Notes: generated from the letters alone by a model not told the origin. Counted from the stretch's first letter, positions 8,751 through 18,935 are shown. The stretch: DNA of 64,000 bases from Lachnoclostridium sp. An138 (GCF_002160765.1 NZ_NFLF01000003.1:1-64000), one strand, 5' to 3'. Numbers and translations: made by a program.

Positions 8751-10007
8751 ATGGAAGCAGTATATATACTTGGAGGCGCACAGACAGATTTTGAACGTAA
8801 TTGGACAAAAGAAGGGAAAAATGTCATAGCCCTATTGAAAGAAGCAGTTCATGACGCCTTGGAGGATGTGGGATTCTCCCTTGAAGATATTAAAAAACTG
8901 AACCGAAAAAACCGGATTGCCTGCTGTGTAGGAAATTTTATTGGAGAAAATTACATTAATCAGGGACATCTGGGAGCATTATTGACAGAGGTAGATTCAG
9001 CTTTTTATGGAGTACCTTCTGCAAGATATGAAGCTGCCTGTGCATCTGGTTCCGTCGCTTTGGATGCAGGGATTACAAAAATCAAATCTGGTGATTATGA
9101 TGTAGTCCTGGTAGTTTGCTGGGAATTGATGAAGACAGTAGATTCAAAAACATGCGGTGACATTCTGGGTAGAGCTGCTTACTATGAAAAGGAAGCAAAA
9201 GATATTTCTTTTCCTTTTCCTAAACTTTTTGGAAAGCTGGCAGATGAAACTATCAGAAAGTATAATTTAAACCAGGAACGCTATCTGGATAATCTGGCCC
9301 GAATATCTGTTATTAATTACAGCAACGCAAAAAGGAATCCGTTGGCGCAGACAAGGAAGTGGTTCATGGATTATGAGCAGGCGCGTCACAGAGGTACAGA
9401 GACGAACCCTGAAATAGGCGGTCTGCTTGGCGTATCTGATTGTTCACAGGTTACAGACGGAGCAGTAGTTGTAGTACTGGCGAATGAAACAATACTGAGA
9501 CAAACAGGAAGAAAAGAAGCACCTGTCGTTAAAGGATACGGGCACAGGACCGCGCCGATGCTTTTTGAGAAAAAAATAGCGGATAATGAAAGCAGTGTTT
9601 ATGTGTTACCCTGGACAAGACAGACAGTATTAGACGCATACAAAAGAAGCTCTCTTACAGTAAAAGATATAGATGTATTTGAAACCCATGACTGTTTTAC
9701 TTCTTCTGAATATGCAGCAATTTCTGCATTTGGAATTACTGAACCAGGGAAAGAGTTTGAGGCAATCGAGGAAGGGATTATTGACTTTAATGGTGCAAAA
9801 CCAATTAATCCAAGCGGAGGTTTGATTGGATGCGGTCATCCAGTGGGAGCAAGCGGAGCGAGAATGTTTCTGGATCTTTATAAACAAGTCAGTGGAACTG
9901 CTGGAAGGTATCAGGTGATAAAAGATGGAGAGATACCGAAAAATGCTATGATGCTGAATATTGGAGGAACTGCTACTACGAATTATGTATATGTAGTGGG
10001 CAGGTAG
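8751..10007 (+). CDS. Thiolase-family acetyl-CoA acetyltransferase
   Basis: This 418-residue thiolase has the expected catalytic set: the acyl-accepting cysteine C97 in [12 protein letters not shown], an ETHDCFT histidine motif, and the C-terminal [16 protein letters not shown] with the base cysteine and histidine. The divergent, slightly longer form with the HDCF motif resembles the SCP2/archaeal thiolase branch rather than AtoB. It can join two acetyl-CoA to acetoacetyl-CoA, or do the reverse. Paired with the preceding dehydrogenase it would give 3-hydroxybutyryl-CoA. Spacing of 23 bp and GGAGAG before ATG support operon expression. Actual chain length used is unknown. Confidence 0.85.
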   Translation: MEAVYILGGAQTDFERNWTKEGKNVIALLKEAVHDALEDVGFSLEDIKKLNRKNRIACCVGNFIGENYINQGHLGALLTEVDSAFYGVPSARYEAACASGSVALDAGITKIKSGDYDVVLVVCWELMKTVDSKTCGDILGRAAYYEKEAKDISFPFPKLFGKLADETIRKYNLNQERYLDNLARISVINYSNAKRNPLAQTRKWFMDYEQARHRGTETNPEIGGLLGVSDCSQVTDGAVVVVLANETILRQTGRKEAPVVKGYGHRTAPMLFEKKIADNESSVYVLPWTRQTVLDAYKRSSLTVKDIDVFETHDCFTSSEYAAISAFGITEPGKEFEAIEEGIIDFNGAKPINPSGGLIGCGHPVGASGARMFLDLYKQVSGTAGRYQVIKDGEIPKNAMMLNIGGTATTNYVYVVGR

Positions 10008-10071
10008 GTATATAAAGCGCAAAAAATGTGTAGAAGGCCTTGTTGAACAAGCGATAAAGGGAGAATTTGTT

Positions 10072-11262
10072 ATGGATATAATTATTTTAGCAGATTTTTG
10101 TGGTAGTTTTGAAAAAAAGGACAATAGTCGTTTTTTATACTTGGCAGATTTACTATGTAAAGAGCATAAAGTAGAAATTGTTACAAGCGATTTTAATCAT
10201 GGAATGAAAGAATATTTCAAAGTTACCCCTACAGATTTCCCTTATAAAATTACGATGCTACATGAAGGCAGATACAAAAAAAATGTAAGCTTGAGCAGAT
10301 TCAAAGGACATTATATCTGGGGCAAACAAGTTGCTGAATATTTAAAAAAAAGAAAAAGACCAGATATTGTGTATTGTGCAGTACCAACATTAAAAGCCTC
10401 TTATGAGGCAGGTTTATATTGTAAAAAAAATAAAATTCGTTTTATTATTGATATTCAAGATTTATGGCCAGAGGCTTTTCAAATGGTATTTAATGTACCA
10501 GTGATGAGTAAACTACTGTTTGCACCTTTTAAATATCTTGCAGATTCGATTTATAGTAATGCAGATGAAATATTTGCAGTATCACAAACATATGTGAATC
10601 GTGCATTAAAAGTCAATAATAAATGTAGGAATGGATATAGTATCTTTTTAGGTACGGAATTGGAAATCTTTGATAAAAATGCCAAAGAAGTCCCTATAAT
10701 AAAAAAACGTGAGGGAGAGTTGTGGCTGGCGTATTGTGGTACTTTAGGAAAATCTTATGATATAGAATGTGTAATTAAAGCGTTAGCATTATTAAAATCT
10801 AGAGGAATTGAGGTTCCACGATTTGTAGTTATGGGAGAAGGTTCAAAAGCTAGAGAGTTGCGGAAGCTTGCGAAACAAAATGAAGTAGATGTTTCTTTTA
10901 CTGGTATGCTTCCGTATAACAAAATGTGTGCATTGCTTTGCCAATGTGACATGGTAGTAAATCCGATCTCATGCGGTGCAGCTCAAAGTATTATAAATAA
11001 ACATGCAGATTATGCTGCAAGTGGACTTCCAGTACTTAATACGCAAGAAAATGTAGAATATCGCAAGTTAGTTAATGTCTATAAAATGGGAATTAATTGT
11101 AAAAATAATGATGAGTATGATTTAGCGGATAAAATTGAAATCCTTTTAAAGGATGAGCATATGCGAAAAGAAATGGGGAGTAATGCAAGAAAATGTGCAG
11201 AAGAAAAGTTTGACAGAAAGAAAACGTATAAAAAAATCATAAGAATTATAAATGAGGTATAA
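10072..11262 (+). CDS. GT4-family glycosyltransferase
   Basis: This 396-residue protein has the two-domain GT-B architecture. The acceptor half contains KRPDIVYCAVPTLKAS and FIIDIQDLWPEAFQM, reminiscent of WbuB-type enzymes. The donor half contains WLAYCGTLGKSYDIECVI, VVMGEGSKARELRKLA and a late PISCGAAQSIINKHADYAASGLPVLNT segment. It would add a sugar to the lipid-linked intermediate at the inner membrane face. From here to about 31 kb the DNA is much richer in A and T than the preceding block. Donor sugar is not predictable from sequence alone. Confidence 0.85.
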   Translation: MDIIILADFCGSFEKKDNSRFLYLADLLCKEHKVEIVTSDFNHGMKEYFKVTPTDFPYKITMLHEGRYKKNVSLSRFKGHYIWGKQVAEYLKKRKRPDIVYCAVPTLKASYEAGLYCKKNKIRFIIDIQDLWPEAFQMVFNVPVMSKLLFAPFKYLADSIYSNADEIFAVSQTYVNRALKVNNKCRNGYSIFLGTELEIFDKNAKEVPIIKKREGELWLAYCGTLGKSYDIECVIKALALLKSRGIEVPRFVVMGEGSKARELRKLAKQNEVDVSFTGMLPYNKMCALLCQCDMVVNPISCGAAQSIINKHADYAASGLPVLNTQENVEYRKLVNVYKMGINCKNNDEYDLADKIEILLKDEHMRKEMGSNARKCAEEKFDRKKTYKKIIRIINEV

Positions 11263-11263
11263 T

Positions 11264-12430
11264 ATGAAGATTTTGCATGTAAGTGTTGCGGGAATAGTGG
11301 ATAAGTTCTATTATCCATTTTTATCGATGATTAAAGAAAGGGGAGAATTTGAACAGTCGATATATATTCCTTATAAAAAAGGTGAATATACAGTAAATGA
11401 GTTGAAAATTATAGATAAGTATAAAAAGCAAGGTATAAATCCAATACCATTACCGATAAAAAAAGATTGGGATAGAGTATTTTATAGAAAAAAAGTTCAT
11501 AAATACACTCGAGAATTAATTGAGACAATAAATATAAAAGATTATCAGATTGTACATGCGCATTCTCTTTTTTCAGATGGTGGAGTAGCATATTTACTTC
11601 ATAAAAAATATGCAATACCTTACATTGTAGCGGTGAGAGTAACTGATATAGTAATTTTCATAAAATATTTTCCACATTTGAGAGCTATAGGAAGAAAGAT
11701 ACTTAAGAATGCAGAAAAAATTGTTTTTATTAGTCCTAGCTTAAAAAAGGACGTAGTAAGATATTTATATAAAAACAGATATGTTAAATATATTGAAGAA
11801 TATGGGGAAGTTATTCCGAATGGTATAGATAATTTTTGGTTAAATAACAAAGCGTCTTCTGGAAAAAGAATCCAAGAGCATAGTAAGTTAGGGATAATCC
11901 AAGTGAGTCGGCTGAAAAAACAAAAGAATATAGATAAAACGATAAAATCGGTATATATATTAAGAAAAAAAGGATTAGATATAACTTTGGATATTTTAGG
12001 GGAAGGAGAAGAGCGTGCAACATTGGAGGAATTAGTGGCAGATTTAAAACTTCAAAAATTTGTTAAGTTTTATGGATTTGTTTCAGATTTGCATTGTATT
12101 AAAGAGTATTATAATAAAAACGATATATTTGTTATGCCATCAACTGGAGAAACCTTTGGTTTGACTTATATTGAAGCAATGTCACAAGGTTTGCCAGTAA
12201 TTGGAGTGAAGGACACGGGAGTTAGCGATTTTTTTGAACCAAACACAGTGGGATGTTTCATTGATAGACCAGAACCGGAACAAATTGCGGAGGCTATAGA
12301 GAAGATAGTTGATAATTATAATAGTATGTCTTCTAAATGTGTAAATTCTGTTGAAAGGTTTGATTGGAATAGAATAATTAATAGATATGAAAAAATATAT
12401 AATGAAAGTATAAATGATATGGAGAAATAG
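11264..12430 (+). CDS. GT4-family glycosyltransferase
   Basis: The chosen ATG at 11264 (388 aa) follows GAGGTATAAT; the frame is open 12 bases further upstream, overlapping the previous gene. The protein begins MKILHVSVAGIVDKFYYPF. The donor half reads IIQVSRLKKQKNIDKTI, LDILGEGEERATLEELV and NDIFVMPSTGETFGLTYIEAMSQGLPVI, split here over two motifs of the GT4 family: the phosphate-binding loop and the E-x7-E nucleotide-binding motif. Retaining transfer from a nucleotide sugar is expected. Very AT-rich. Confidence 0.87.
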   Translation: MKILHVSVAGIVDKFYYPFLSMIKERGEFEQSIYIPYKKGEYTVNELKIIDKYKKQGINPIPLPIKKDWDRVFYRKKVHKYTRELIETINIKDYQIVHAHSLFSDGGVAYLLHKKYAIPYIVAVRVTDIVIFIKYFPHLRAIGRKILKNAEKIVFISPSLKKDVVRYLYKNRYVKYIEEYGEVIPNGIDNFWLNNKASSGKRIQEHSKLGIIQVSRLKKQKNIDKTIKSVYILRKKGLDITLDILGEGEERATLEELVADLKLQKFVKFYGFVSDLHCIKEYYNKNDIFVMPSTGETFGLTYIEAMSQGLPVIGVKDTGVSDFFEPNTVGCFIDRPEPEQIAEAIEKIVDNYNSMSSKCVNSVERFDWNRIINRYEKIYNESINDMEK

Positions 12431-12433
12431 AAT

Positions 12434-13576
12434 ATGATACAGATAATAACAAATGCATATAAGGATGAAGAGCATCCGTATGAAAATGGATTTATACATA
12501 GTCGTGTTTTGGAATATAAAAAAAATGGGATGGAAACAGAAGTTTTCGTGTTAAACCCAAAGAAGGCAAAGAGAGAGTATATTTTTGAGAATGTTAAGGT
12601 ACAAGTTGGTGATAAAAATGATTTGGTAAATAAATTGATGGAGGAGCCTAACAATACAATATGTGTACATTTTCTTTCTGTTGAAATCATATCAGCATTG
12701 GAAAAAATAATGGATGCCAGAAATGTCGTGCTTTTTGTACATGGGGTTGAAGCATTAAAATGGAATGAGCGAATTTTTCCAGGTGTTTTCTCGAATTTGA
12801 AAAATATAACAGGTTTTTGTAAGTATATTATTTACAATACGTATATGCTACGTAAAATAAGGAAATTTATAATAAATTCAAATCATAACTTTACATTCGT
12901 TACCGTGTCTGAATGGATGAGAAAGAAGGCTGAAAAGAATTGGAAATGTAAAGGTAAATGCGAATGGAAAATAATTCCCAATATAGTGAATTCTAGTTTT
13001 TTTGAATTTAGGGAAAAATCGGAGGAGCAGGTTTATCAAATACTGTCAATTAGACCATTTAGTACAGGTAAATATGCAAATGATTTGTCAGTGCAGTGCA
13101 TAGAGCAGCTAAAAAAACGAGAATATTTTGAAAAAATTAATTTTACAATTATTGGAAAAGGCGCCTTATATAATAAAATTTTAAAACCTTTAAAAGAATT
13201 AAAAAATGTTCAATTAGAGAATAGGTTTTTGAATAGAGCTGAGATACTTAGTTACCATCAAAAAAATGGATTGTTTTTATGCCCGACCCGACAGGATGCA
13301 CAGGGGGTATCGATGTGTGAGGCTATGTCAAGTGGGTTAGTTCCTATCACATTATACAATACAGCTATACCAGAATTTCTTCCAGATGATAGAAGACTAA
13401 TTTGTAAGACTGTTAAGGACATGACAGAGCTAGTAGATAGATTGCTTAATAATCCTCAAGAATTCGTGGAACTTTCAAAAAAATGCAGCGATTTTATACA
13501 AAAAAAATGTGGATTTGAGGCAACGGTAAAAAAAGAGATGGAATTATTTAAACAATTCGAGAATACTTTTGAATAG
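12434..13576 (+). CDS. GT4-family glycosyltransferase
   Basis: This 380-residue protein starts three bases after the previous stop with GGAG upstream. The donor half shows YQILSIRPFSTGKYAND, FTIIGKGALYNKIL and a motif GLFLCPTRQDAQGVSMCEAM containing the family E-x7-E region (DAQGVSMCEAMSSG). The acceptor half contains VVLFVHGVEALKWNERIFPG. It is one of three consecutive GT-B enzymes, so the repeat unit is probably at least a trisaccharide. Confidence 0.83.
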   Translation: MIQIITNAYKDEEHPYENGFIHSRVLEYKKNGMETEVFVLNPKKAKREYIFENVKVQVGDKNDLVNKLMEEPNNTICVHFLSVEIISALEKIMDARNVVLFVHGVEALKWNERIFPGVFSNLKNITGFCKYIIYNTYMLRKIRKFIINSNHNFTFVTVSEWMRKKAEKNWKCKGKCEWKIIPNIVNSSFFEFREKSEEQVYQILSIRPFSTGKYANDLSVQCIEQLKKREYFEKINFTIIGKGALYNKILKPLKELKNVQLENRFLNRAEILSYHQKNGLFLCPTRQDAQGVSMCEAMSSGLVPITLYNTAIPEFLPDDRRLICKTVKDMTELVDRLLNNPQEFVELSKKCSDFIQKKCGFEATVKKEMELFKQFENTFE

Positions 13577-13629
13577 TAAACAACAGGAAATTTTGTATAG
13601 ATTAATGCGTATGAGGAGTTTGAAGATTT

Positions 13630-14826
13630 ATGAAATTGACGAAGTCGTTTCATTATGAACAGTTAAATAGAATAAATCTGTATTCGTCTATAGCGTTATG
13701 TATTATGATGATATGTATCGAATTGGGTAATAAGCACAGCATTTTGGGAGTTAGATTGTCATATTGGGGATGCTTATTGTTTATAGTAGCATTAATTATA
13801 GATGGTGTTTTGGGCAATTTACGATTTTTTTCTAAACAACAGCCAGTGCGTAATTTGCAAGTATTTCTTTTGGTCTGGCTTTCTTACGGAGTAATTCAGG
13901 CTGTAATAGAAATATTGCTGGGGAATGATTCATTGGATGGAATGATTTTATTATGCCTTAATGTGATTGTTGCTTTTTTTTTATTGGTAAATTGTAATAG
14001 TCAAAGGCGTATTATCCGATATATCGATACCGTTTCTATCATATTACTTATTTGTATTTTGATATCGATATGGGAAATTCGCACAGGCAACCATCTTGTA
14101 GAAATAGCAAATTATGAGAAATATCATATGCTTGTGTTTGCAACTTTTTATAATCAAAATGATTATTGTACTTTATTGTGCTTGGGGATTATTTTGCAGA
14201 TACTTGGCGTAAAACTAACAAGTAATAAAATTAAAAAATGTTTCTATATTATTATTTCTGTTTTAGCTGGATATATGGCTTATCGTACGGAATCTAGGGC
14301 GAGCTATATCTGCTTAGTTCTTTTTTTTGCATTATGGATTATTTGTGCATGTGGCCAGAAATTATTAAAACAATATGCAGGAATCCTGTTATTAGTATTA
14401 GGAATAGGGTGCTTTGTTTTTCTTGGACTTGCTGGTAAAATAGGTTCATTAATTTATATGATTGATCCGGATAGATTTAAAATATACTCAGAACATATTG
14501 CATTAATAGGAAGTAATTTTATGTTTGGGTATGGACCTATGATGTTGGCAGAAATTACGGGTAATGCTCCACACAATTTGTACATTGAATTTTGGGGAGA
14601 TTTTGGGTTGATTCTTTTCTCAGGGTTTGTCTATTTTACATTGTTTAAATTTGTTAAAGCAAAATCAGATTTAAGAGTTAACCTAAATCCTTTTTTTTTC
14701 GCATTTGCTCTAATGCTTCCAATTTTAGGATGTAGTTCGAGTAATATTCAAAGAATCCGAATTTTTTGGATCTCTATTTCGATATGCTATGCAACTGCTT
14801 TTTTTAAAGAAAAAAGATTGCATTAG
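13630..14826 (+). CDS. Wzy-like polysaccharide polymerase, copy 1
   Basis: This 398-residue protein has about ten to twelve hydrophobic segments and a periplasmic-loop motif, FGYGPMMLAEITGNAPHNLYIEFWGDFG, with the APHNLYIE signature of the O-antigen ligase/polymerase family. It would polymerise flipped repeat units on the outer face of the membrane. It sits directly before a flippase. It contains two runs of nine T (near 13974-13982 and 14691-14699), but such runs are common in this AT-rich stretch. Confidence 0.8.
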   Translation: MKLTKSFHYEQLNRINLYSSIALCIMMICIELGNKHSILGVRLSYWGCLLFIVALIIDGVLGNLRFFSKQQPVRNLQVFLLVWLSYGVIQAVIEILLGNDSLDGMILLCLNVIVAFFLLVNCNSQRRIIRYIDTVSIILLICILISIWEIRTGNHLVEIANYEKYHMLVFATFYNQNDYCTLLCLGIILQILGVKLTSNKIKKCFYIIISVLAGYMAYRTESRASYICLVLFFALWIICACGQKLLKQYAGILLLVLGIGCFVFLGLAGKIGSLIYMIDPDRFKIYSEHIALIGSNFMFGYGPMMLAEITGNAPHNLYIEFWGDFGLILFSGFVYFTLFKFVKAKSDLRVNLNPFFFAFALMLPILGCSSSNIQRIRIFWISISICYATAFFKEKRLH

Positions 14827-14853
14827 AATGATTTGGATAAAAGGGAGGGTAAA

Positions 14854-16317
14854 ATGAAAAAACAATCCGTTATTGGGAATAGTATAGCAATGTTTGTTGG
14901 AACTTGTTTTAATATATTGATCAGTGTTATTACTACACCAATAATTACTCGTTTAGTTGATCCCTCTGATTATGGACAGTGGTCACTATTTACAACGTAT
15001 ACAAACGTTGCAATGGCAGTTGTTATGCTAGGACTGGATCAATCGTTTGTAAGATTTTATTATAAGGATGAGAGAATTGAATACAAAAGATATTTAACTT
15101 ACACTGTTGTTAAAATCCCTATTATTGTTGCTATGCTGGCAATATTTTTAAGCTTAGGATTTGTCAAGAAAATAGAATTGTTTGAAAGAAATAGTTGGGA
15201 TATATATTTATTATTGTATGCCAATGTCATAGTTTCTATTGTCAATAGAATTGGACAATTAGTCCTTCGTATGGAACAGAAGGGAAAAGAGTATTCATTT
15301 CTAATTGTTTTTAATAAAATAGTTTATTTACTTATTTTATTTGCATTATTATTTGAAACGCATTTTCAAGATCTTTTAGTTTTAACAATAGCTACTGTAG
15401 GAGCTCAGACAATTATATCTCTTGCAAGTATATTGCTAGGAAAAAGTGAATGGAAAATATTTGCTCCCAAACCTTCTGGGATAGATGTTAAAACTAAAGA
15501 TCTCATTAAATATGGACTTCCATTTATATATGCTACTCTTGCTGGAGACATATTTAATGCAGCAGATAGATGGGTGATTAAAGCCCTAAAGACTTATACA
15601 GATGTTGGGATTTATTCTGCAGCGGCTAACATTGTATCGATTTGTGCAATTGTGCAAACTACATTTAGTTTATTGTGGGCGCCTATAGCGATGGAGCAAT
15701 ATGAGAAAGATCCTGAAGATAAGAGATTTTATATACAAGCTAATGGTTGCATAACAGTTGCAATGTTTATGTTAGGAGCAGTAGTTATCTGTTTTAAGAA
15801 TGTTATAGTGTTACTATTAGGTGAAAATTATCGTTTGGCAGTTACAGTTGTGCCATTTTTATTGTTTAATCCAATTATGACAACAATATCGGAAACAACA
15901 GTATACGGTATAAATTTTAAAAATAAAACATGGGCTCATATTATAATCACATCTATTTCAGCTTTGACAAATGTTGCTCTAAACATGTGGTTAATACCGT
16001 TATATTCATCAGAAGGGGCTGCTTTTGCCACGGCAATTTCATATGTGCTATTTTTTTGCCTTCGTACTGCATTATCAAGGAAATACTATTTTATAAAATT
16101 TCCTCTTTTTAGATTTTTTATAATAACAATCGTTTTTTTTGTTTATGCAGCTATAAACACCTTTACAACAGTTACACTTTTTGCTAATTGTATGTATTTG
16201 ATTGGGTTTACAGCTATATTAGGATGTCTTTATAAAGACTATTTTTCGTTATTATTGAAAATTTTGAAACAAGAATTGATGCGATATTTTCATATAATAC
16301 TTGGAAATAGAAGGTGA
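14854..16317 (+). CDS. Wzx-like oligosaccharide flippase, copy 1
   Basis: I chose ATG 14854 (487 aa) because GGGAGGG lies five bases upstream; an in-frame TTG at 14833 is unlikely. About twelve to fourteen hydrophobic helices are visible. The N-terminus SVIGNSIAMFVGTCFNILIS and the segment DPSDYGQWSLFTTYTNV are typical of the polysaccharide synthesis (MOP superfamily) flippases. It would move undecaprenyl-linked repeat units outward. A second, different flippase is encoded at 28932-30479. Confidence 0.85.
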   Translation: MKKQSVIGNSIAMFVGTCFNILISVITTPIITRLVDPSDYGQWSLFTTYTNVAMAVVMLGLDQSFVRFYYKDERIEYKRYLTYTVVKIPIIVAMLAIFLSLGFVKKIELFERNSWDIYLLLYANVIVSIVNRIGQLVLRMEQKGKEYSFLIVFNKIVYLLILFALLFETHFQDLLVLTIATVGAQTIISLASILLGKSEWKIFAPKPSGIDVKTKDLIKYGLPFIYATLAGDIFNAADRWVIKALKTYTDVGIYSAAANIVSICAIVQTTFSLLWAPIAMEQYEKDPEDKRFYIQANGCITVAMFMLGAVVICFKNVIVLLLGENYRLAVTVVPFLLFNPIMTTISETTVYGINFKNKTWAHIIITSISALTNVALNMWLIPLYSSEGAAFATAISYVLFFCLRTALSRKYYFIKFPLFRFFIITIVFFVYAAINTFTTVTLFANCMYLIGFTAILGCLYKDYFSLLLKILKQELMRYFHIILGNRR

Positions 16318-16353
16318 TATAGCATAATAAAAGTATAGAGAGGAAAGCATAAA

Positions 16354-17238
16354 ATGTATTTTACAATTTGTATACCTATGTATAATAGAGAAAACACCAT
16401 AGGAAGAACTCTGAATAGTTTGGTAGAACAATCTTTTCAAGATTTTGAAGTTCTTGTAATTGATGATGGCTCTGTAGATAACGGGGCTGAAGTAGTAAAG
16501 ACTTTTGAAGATAAATTAAATCTGGTATATTTCTATAAAAATAATGGAGGAAAACATACTGCGTTAAATAAAGGAATAGCACTTGCAAAAGGACTGTTTT
16601 TTATTATTTGTGATTCAGATGATTATTTTTTACCAAGAGCCTTAGAAAAAATGCATGAGTTATGTAAAGACATAGAAAAAGACGATACTGTTTCAGGTGT
16701 TATGTGTCGATGTGTAGATATTAATAATAATAGATTAATTGGAGAGCCTTTTCCTGAATCTCCATATATGTCTTCGTATATTGATTTTCATTTTTTTTCC
16801 GGACAAAAATTGAAATATCTTGACTGTTGTGAAGCCAATAAAACAGCTATTATAAAAAAATATAAATTTCCAGAACCTTTAAATACGAAATTTGTTCCGG
16901 AAGCATATATATTTGATCAGATAGGTATAAAATACAAATTATATTGTTACAATGAAATATTACTGGTGAAAGAGTATTTAGAGGACGGAATAACCAAGGA
17001 TAGAACACATTTTGAAAAAAATGCGTTAGGTTATTTATATGATTATATCATGAATCTGGAAATAATTTTTCCTCAGATTAATGTAACTATTAAAACACGG
17101 ATCATTATGTGGTGGAAATATTGGAATGCGTATAACATGTGTAGTTGCAATGATAAACCTCATGTAAAAAAAGTAACTTTGCTAGGGAGAATTGTAAAAG
17201 CATTCTGCCCATTTATTAATTTAGTAAAAAGTATATAA
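16354..17238 (+). CDS. GT2-family glycosyltransferase
   Basis: This 294-residue GT-A enzyme begins MYFTICIPMYNRENTIGRTL, with VLVIDDGSVDNGAE binding UDP and FIICDSDDYFLPRAL supplying the metal-binding DxD-like site. The length and order match family 2 inverting transferases of capsule clusters. AGAGAGGAAAG precedes the ATG. Confidence 0.87.
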   Translation: MYFTICIPMYNRENTIGRTLNSLVEQSFQDFEVLVIDDGSVDNGAEVVKTFEDKLNLVYFYKNNGGKHTALNKGIALAKGLFFIICDSDDYFLPRALEKMHELCKDIEKDDTVSGVMCRCVDINNNRLIGEPFPESPYMSSYIDFHFFSGQKLKYLDCCEANKTAIIKKYKFPEPLNTKFVPEAYIFDQIGIKYKLYCYNEILLVKEYLEDGITKDRTHFEKNALGYLYDYIMNLEIIFPQINVTIKTRIIMWWKYWNAYNMCSCNDKPHVKKVTLLGRIVKAFCPFINLVKSI

Positions 17239-17259
17239 AATTTTAATGGAGGGTTAAAT

Positions 17260-18582
17260 ATGTCGCTTTACGAGAAAATAGTAAATGGAGAAGAAAGTAT
17301 ATCATTGGTTGGACTTGGATATGTGGGAATGCCTATTGCTGTTGCATTTGCTAAAAAGGTAAAAGTTATCGGTTTTGATTTAAATAAGGAAAAAATATCC
17401 ATGTACAAATCAGGGATTGATCCTACAAATGAAGTAGGAAATGAAGTAATAAGAAGTACAAAAGTTCTTTTTACTGATAATGAAAAAGAACTTCAAAAAG
17501 CTAAATTTCATATTGTTGCGGTTCCTACTCCAGTAAACCAGGATCACACGCCAGACTTATCTCCGGTTGAAAATGCTTCTAAGTTATTGGGAAGCAACCT
17601 AACTCGGGGGTCTATTGTAGTCTATGAATCGACAGTCTATCCTGGCGTAACGGAAGATATATGTATTCCGATTCTTGAAAAAGAATCTGGATTGAAATGC
17701 GGTAAGGATTTCAAAGTGGGATATTCTCCTGAAAGGATTAATCCTGGAGATAGAGTTCATAGATTGGAAAATATAAGAAAAATTGTTTCTGGCATGGATG
17801 ATGAAACTTTAATAGAGATTAAGAAGGTATATGACCTAGTAATAGAAGTTGGAACTTATCCCGTATCATCCATTAAGACAGCAGAGGCTATTAAAGTGGT
17901 GGAAAATAGTCAAAGAGATATTAATATAGCGTTTATGAATGAGCTTGCAATGGTATTTGATCGTATGGGAATAGACACAAACGAAGTAGTGGATGGTATG
18001 AATACAAAATGGAATGCATTAGGATTCAGGCCAGGTTTAGTAGGAGGACATTGCATAGGAGTAGATCCTTATTATTTTACTTATGAAGCCGAAAGATTAG
18101 GGTATCATAGTCAGATTATTTTAGCAGGAAGAAAAGTGAATGATGGTATGGGAGCTTTCGTAGCAGATGCTACTATAAAAGAGTTAATATTAGCAGGGAA
18201 GGCTCCTAAGAAATCTAAAATTGTCATTTTGGGTTTGACATTTAAAGAGAACTGCCCAGATATAAGGAATAGCAAAGTAGAAGATATCATTAAACGATTA
18301 AAAGAATATGGAATTGATCCGGTTATTGTGGACCCTTGGGCAGATGAAAAGGATGCGTTAAAAGAATATGATGTAACACTCACACCTCTTAATGAAGTTT
18401 CCGATTCGGATTGTATTATTTTAGCGGTTGCTCATGATGTTTTCAAGGAAATGAGTTGGGATAACATCAGAGGGTTGTATGATAAAAACATTCAAGCAAA
18501 AGAAAGAGTTTTAATTGATGTCAAAGGCATCAGAGATAAAAGGGAAGCATTACAATTAGGGTATAGATATTGGAGATTATAA
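17260..18582 (+). CDS. UDP-N-acetylhexosamine 6-dehydrogenase (WbpA/TviB type)
   Basis: This 440-residue enzyme oxidises C6 of a UDP-N-acetylhexosamine to a uronic acid in two NAD-dependent steps. The Rossmann motif is SLVGLGYVGMPIAVAFAKK at about residues 15-33. GYSPERINPGDR is typical of the WbpA/TviB branch. The catalytic cysteine is C265 in VGGHCIGVDPYYF, and the C-terminal domain includes LGLTFKENCPDIRNSK. With the WecB-type epimerase at 20129 it could give UDP-GlcNAcA or UDP-ManNAcA, so the glycan probably carries an acidic sugar. Debris of an IS21 element follows immediately. Confidence 0.9.
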   Translation: MSLYEKIVNGEESISLVGLGYVGMPIAVAFAKKVKVIGFDLNKEKISMYKSGIDPTNEVGNEVIRSTKVLFTDNEKELQKAKFHIVAVPTPVNQDHTPDLSPVENASKLLGSNLTRGSIVVYESTVYPGVTEDICIPILEKESGLKCGKDFKVGYSPERINPGDRVHRLENIRKIVSGMDDETLIEIKKVYDLVIEVGTYPVSSIKTAEAIKVVENSQRDINIAFMNELAMVFDRMGIDTNEVVDGMNTKWNALGFRPGLVGGHCIGVDPYYFTYEAERLGYHSQIILAGRKVNDGMGAFVADATIKELILAGKAPKKSKIVILGLTFKENCPDIRNSKVEDIIKRLKEYGIDPVIVDPWADEKDALKEYDVTLTPLNEVSDSDCIILAVAHDVFKEMSWDNIRGLYDKNIQAKERVLIDVKGIRDKREALQLGYRYWRL

Positions 18583-18605
18583 TTACAAATCGAGGGTGAA
18601 ATATA

Positions 18606-18641
18606 ATGAAAAAAGTTATGCTTGTTTGTTTCACTGGATAG
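18606..18641 (+). pseudogene. Start of a lost gene cut by IS21 relic
   Basis: A good site, GAGGGTGAAATATA, is followed by ATG and eleven codons reading MKKVMLVCFTG before a stop. The next bases belong to an IS21 istA relic in the opposite strand. The short peptide resembles the first strand of many GT-B or epimerase proteins, so a real gene was probably truncated here. Identity cannot be assigned. Confidence 0.4.
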
Positions 18642-18935
18642 CATCGGAAATGGTAGCCCATGGATGTAATAACAGAACTGTGCGGACATAAGTGGCTTAT
18701 CTTCGGAGAGATAACGTTCCTCAAGATATTTTGCTCAGAGGAGTTCCTTATTCGGGAACAGCAGCAGGTCAATTAATGCATTGATCTGGTTTGGGTTAAG
18801 AGACTATGAGATTTCTCTGGTAGCTTTTAAAACTTTATTAACCTTTTTAGATAGCCGTAGCTAAGTGCAATGTTCATTCGACCGAGATTCAGATTGGAAA
18901 GTCTGATAATTTCTCGATATATGATCTTAATAACT
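18642..18935 (-). pseudogene. istA: Decayed IS21 istA fragment
   Basis: Read on the minus strand from about 18935, broken frames give YREIIRLSNLNLGRMNIALS, VNKVLKATREIS and then LSEDKPLMSAQFCYYIHG. These match, in order, the start of IstA as seen in the better copy at 22736-23203 (YREIVRLSGLGL, VNKVLKAARERN) and the QFCYYI region known in this family. The start codon is changed, and at least two stops and a frameshift are present. An upstream remnant palindrome lies at about 18942-18986, and a CCGGAATATAGG core near 19008 recalls the element's end repeats. It is non-functional. Confidence 0.7.

Noticed and set aside
14691-14699. T9 tract in Wzy copy 1 as a phase-variation site
   Set aside because: Runs of T and A of this length are frequent in the AT-rich block, so this one is not distinctive, unlike the G10 tract.
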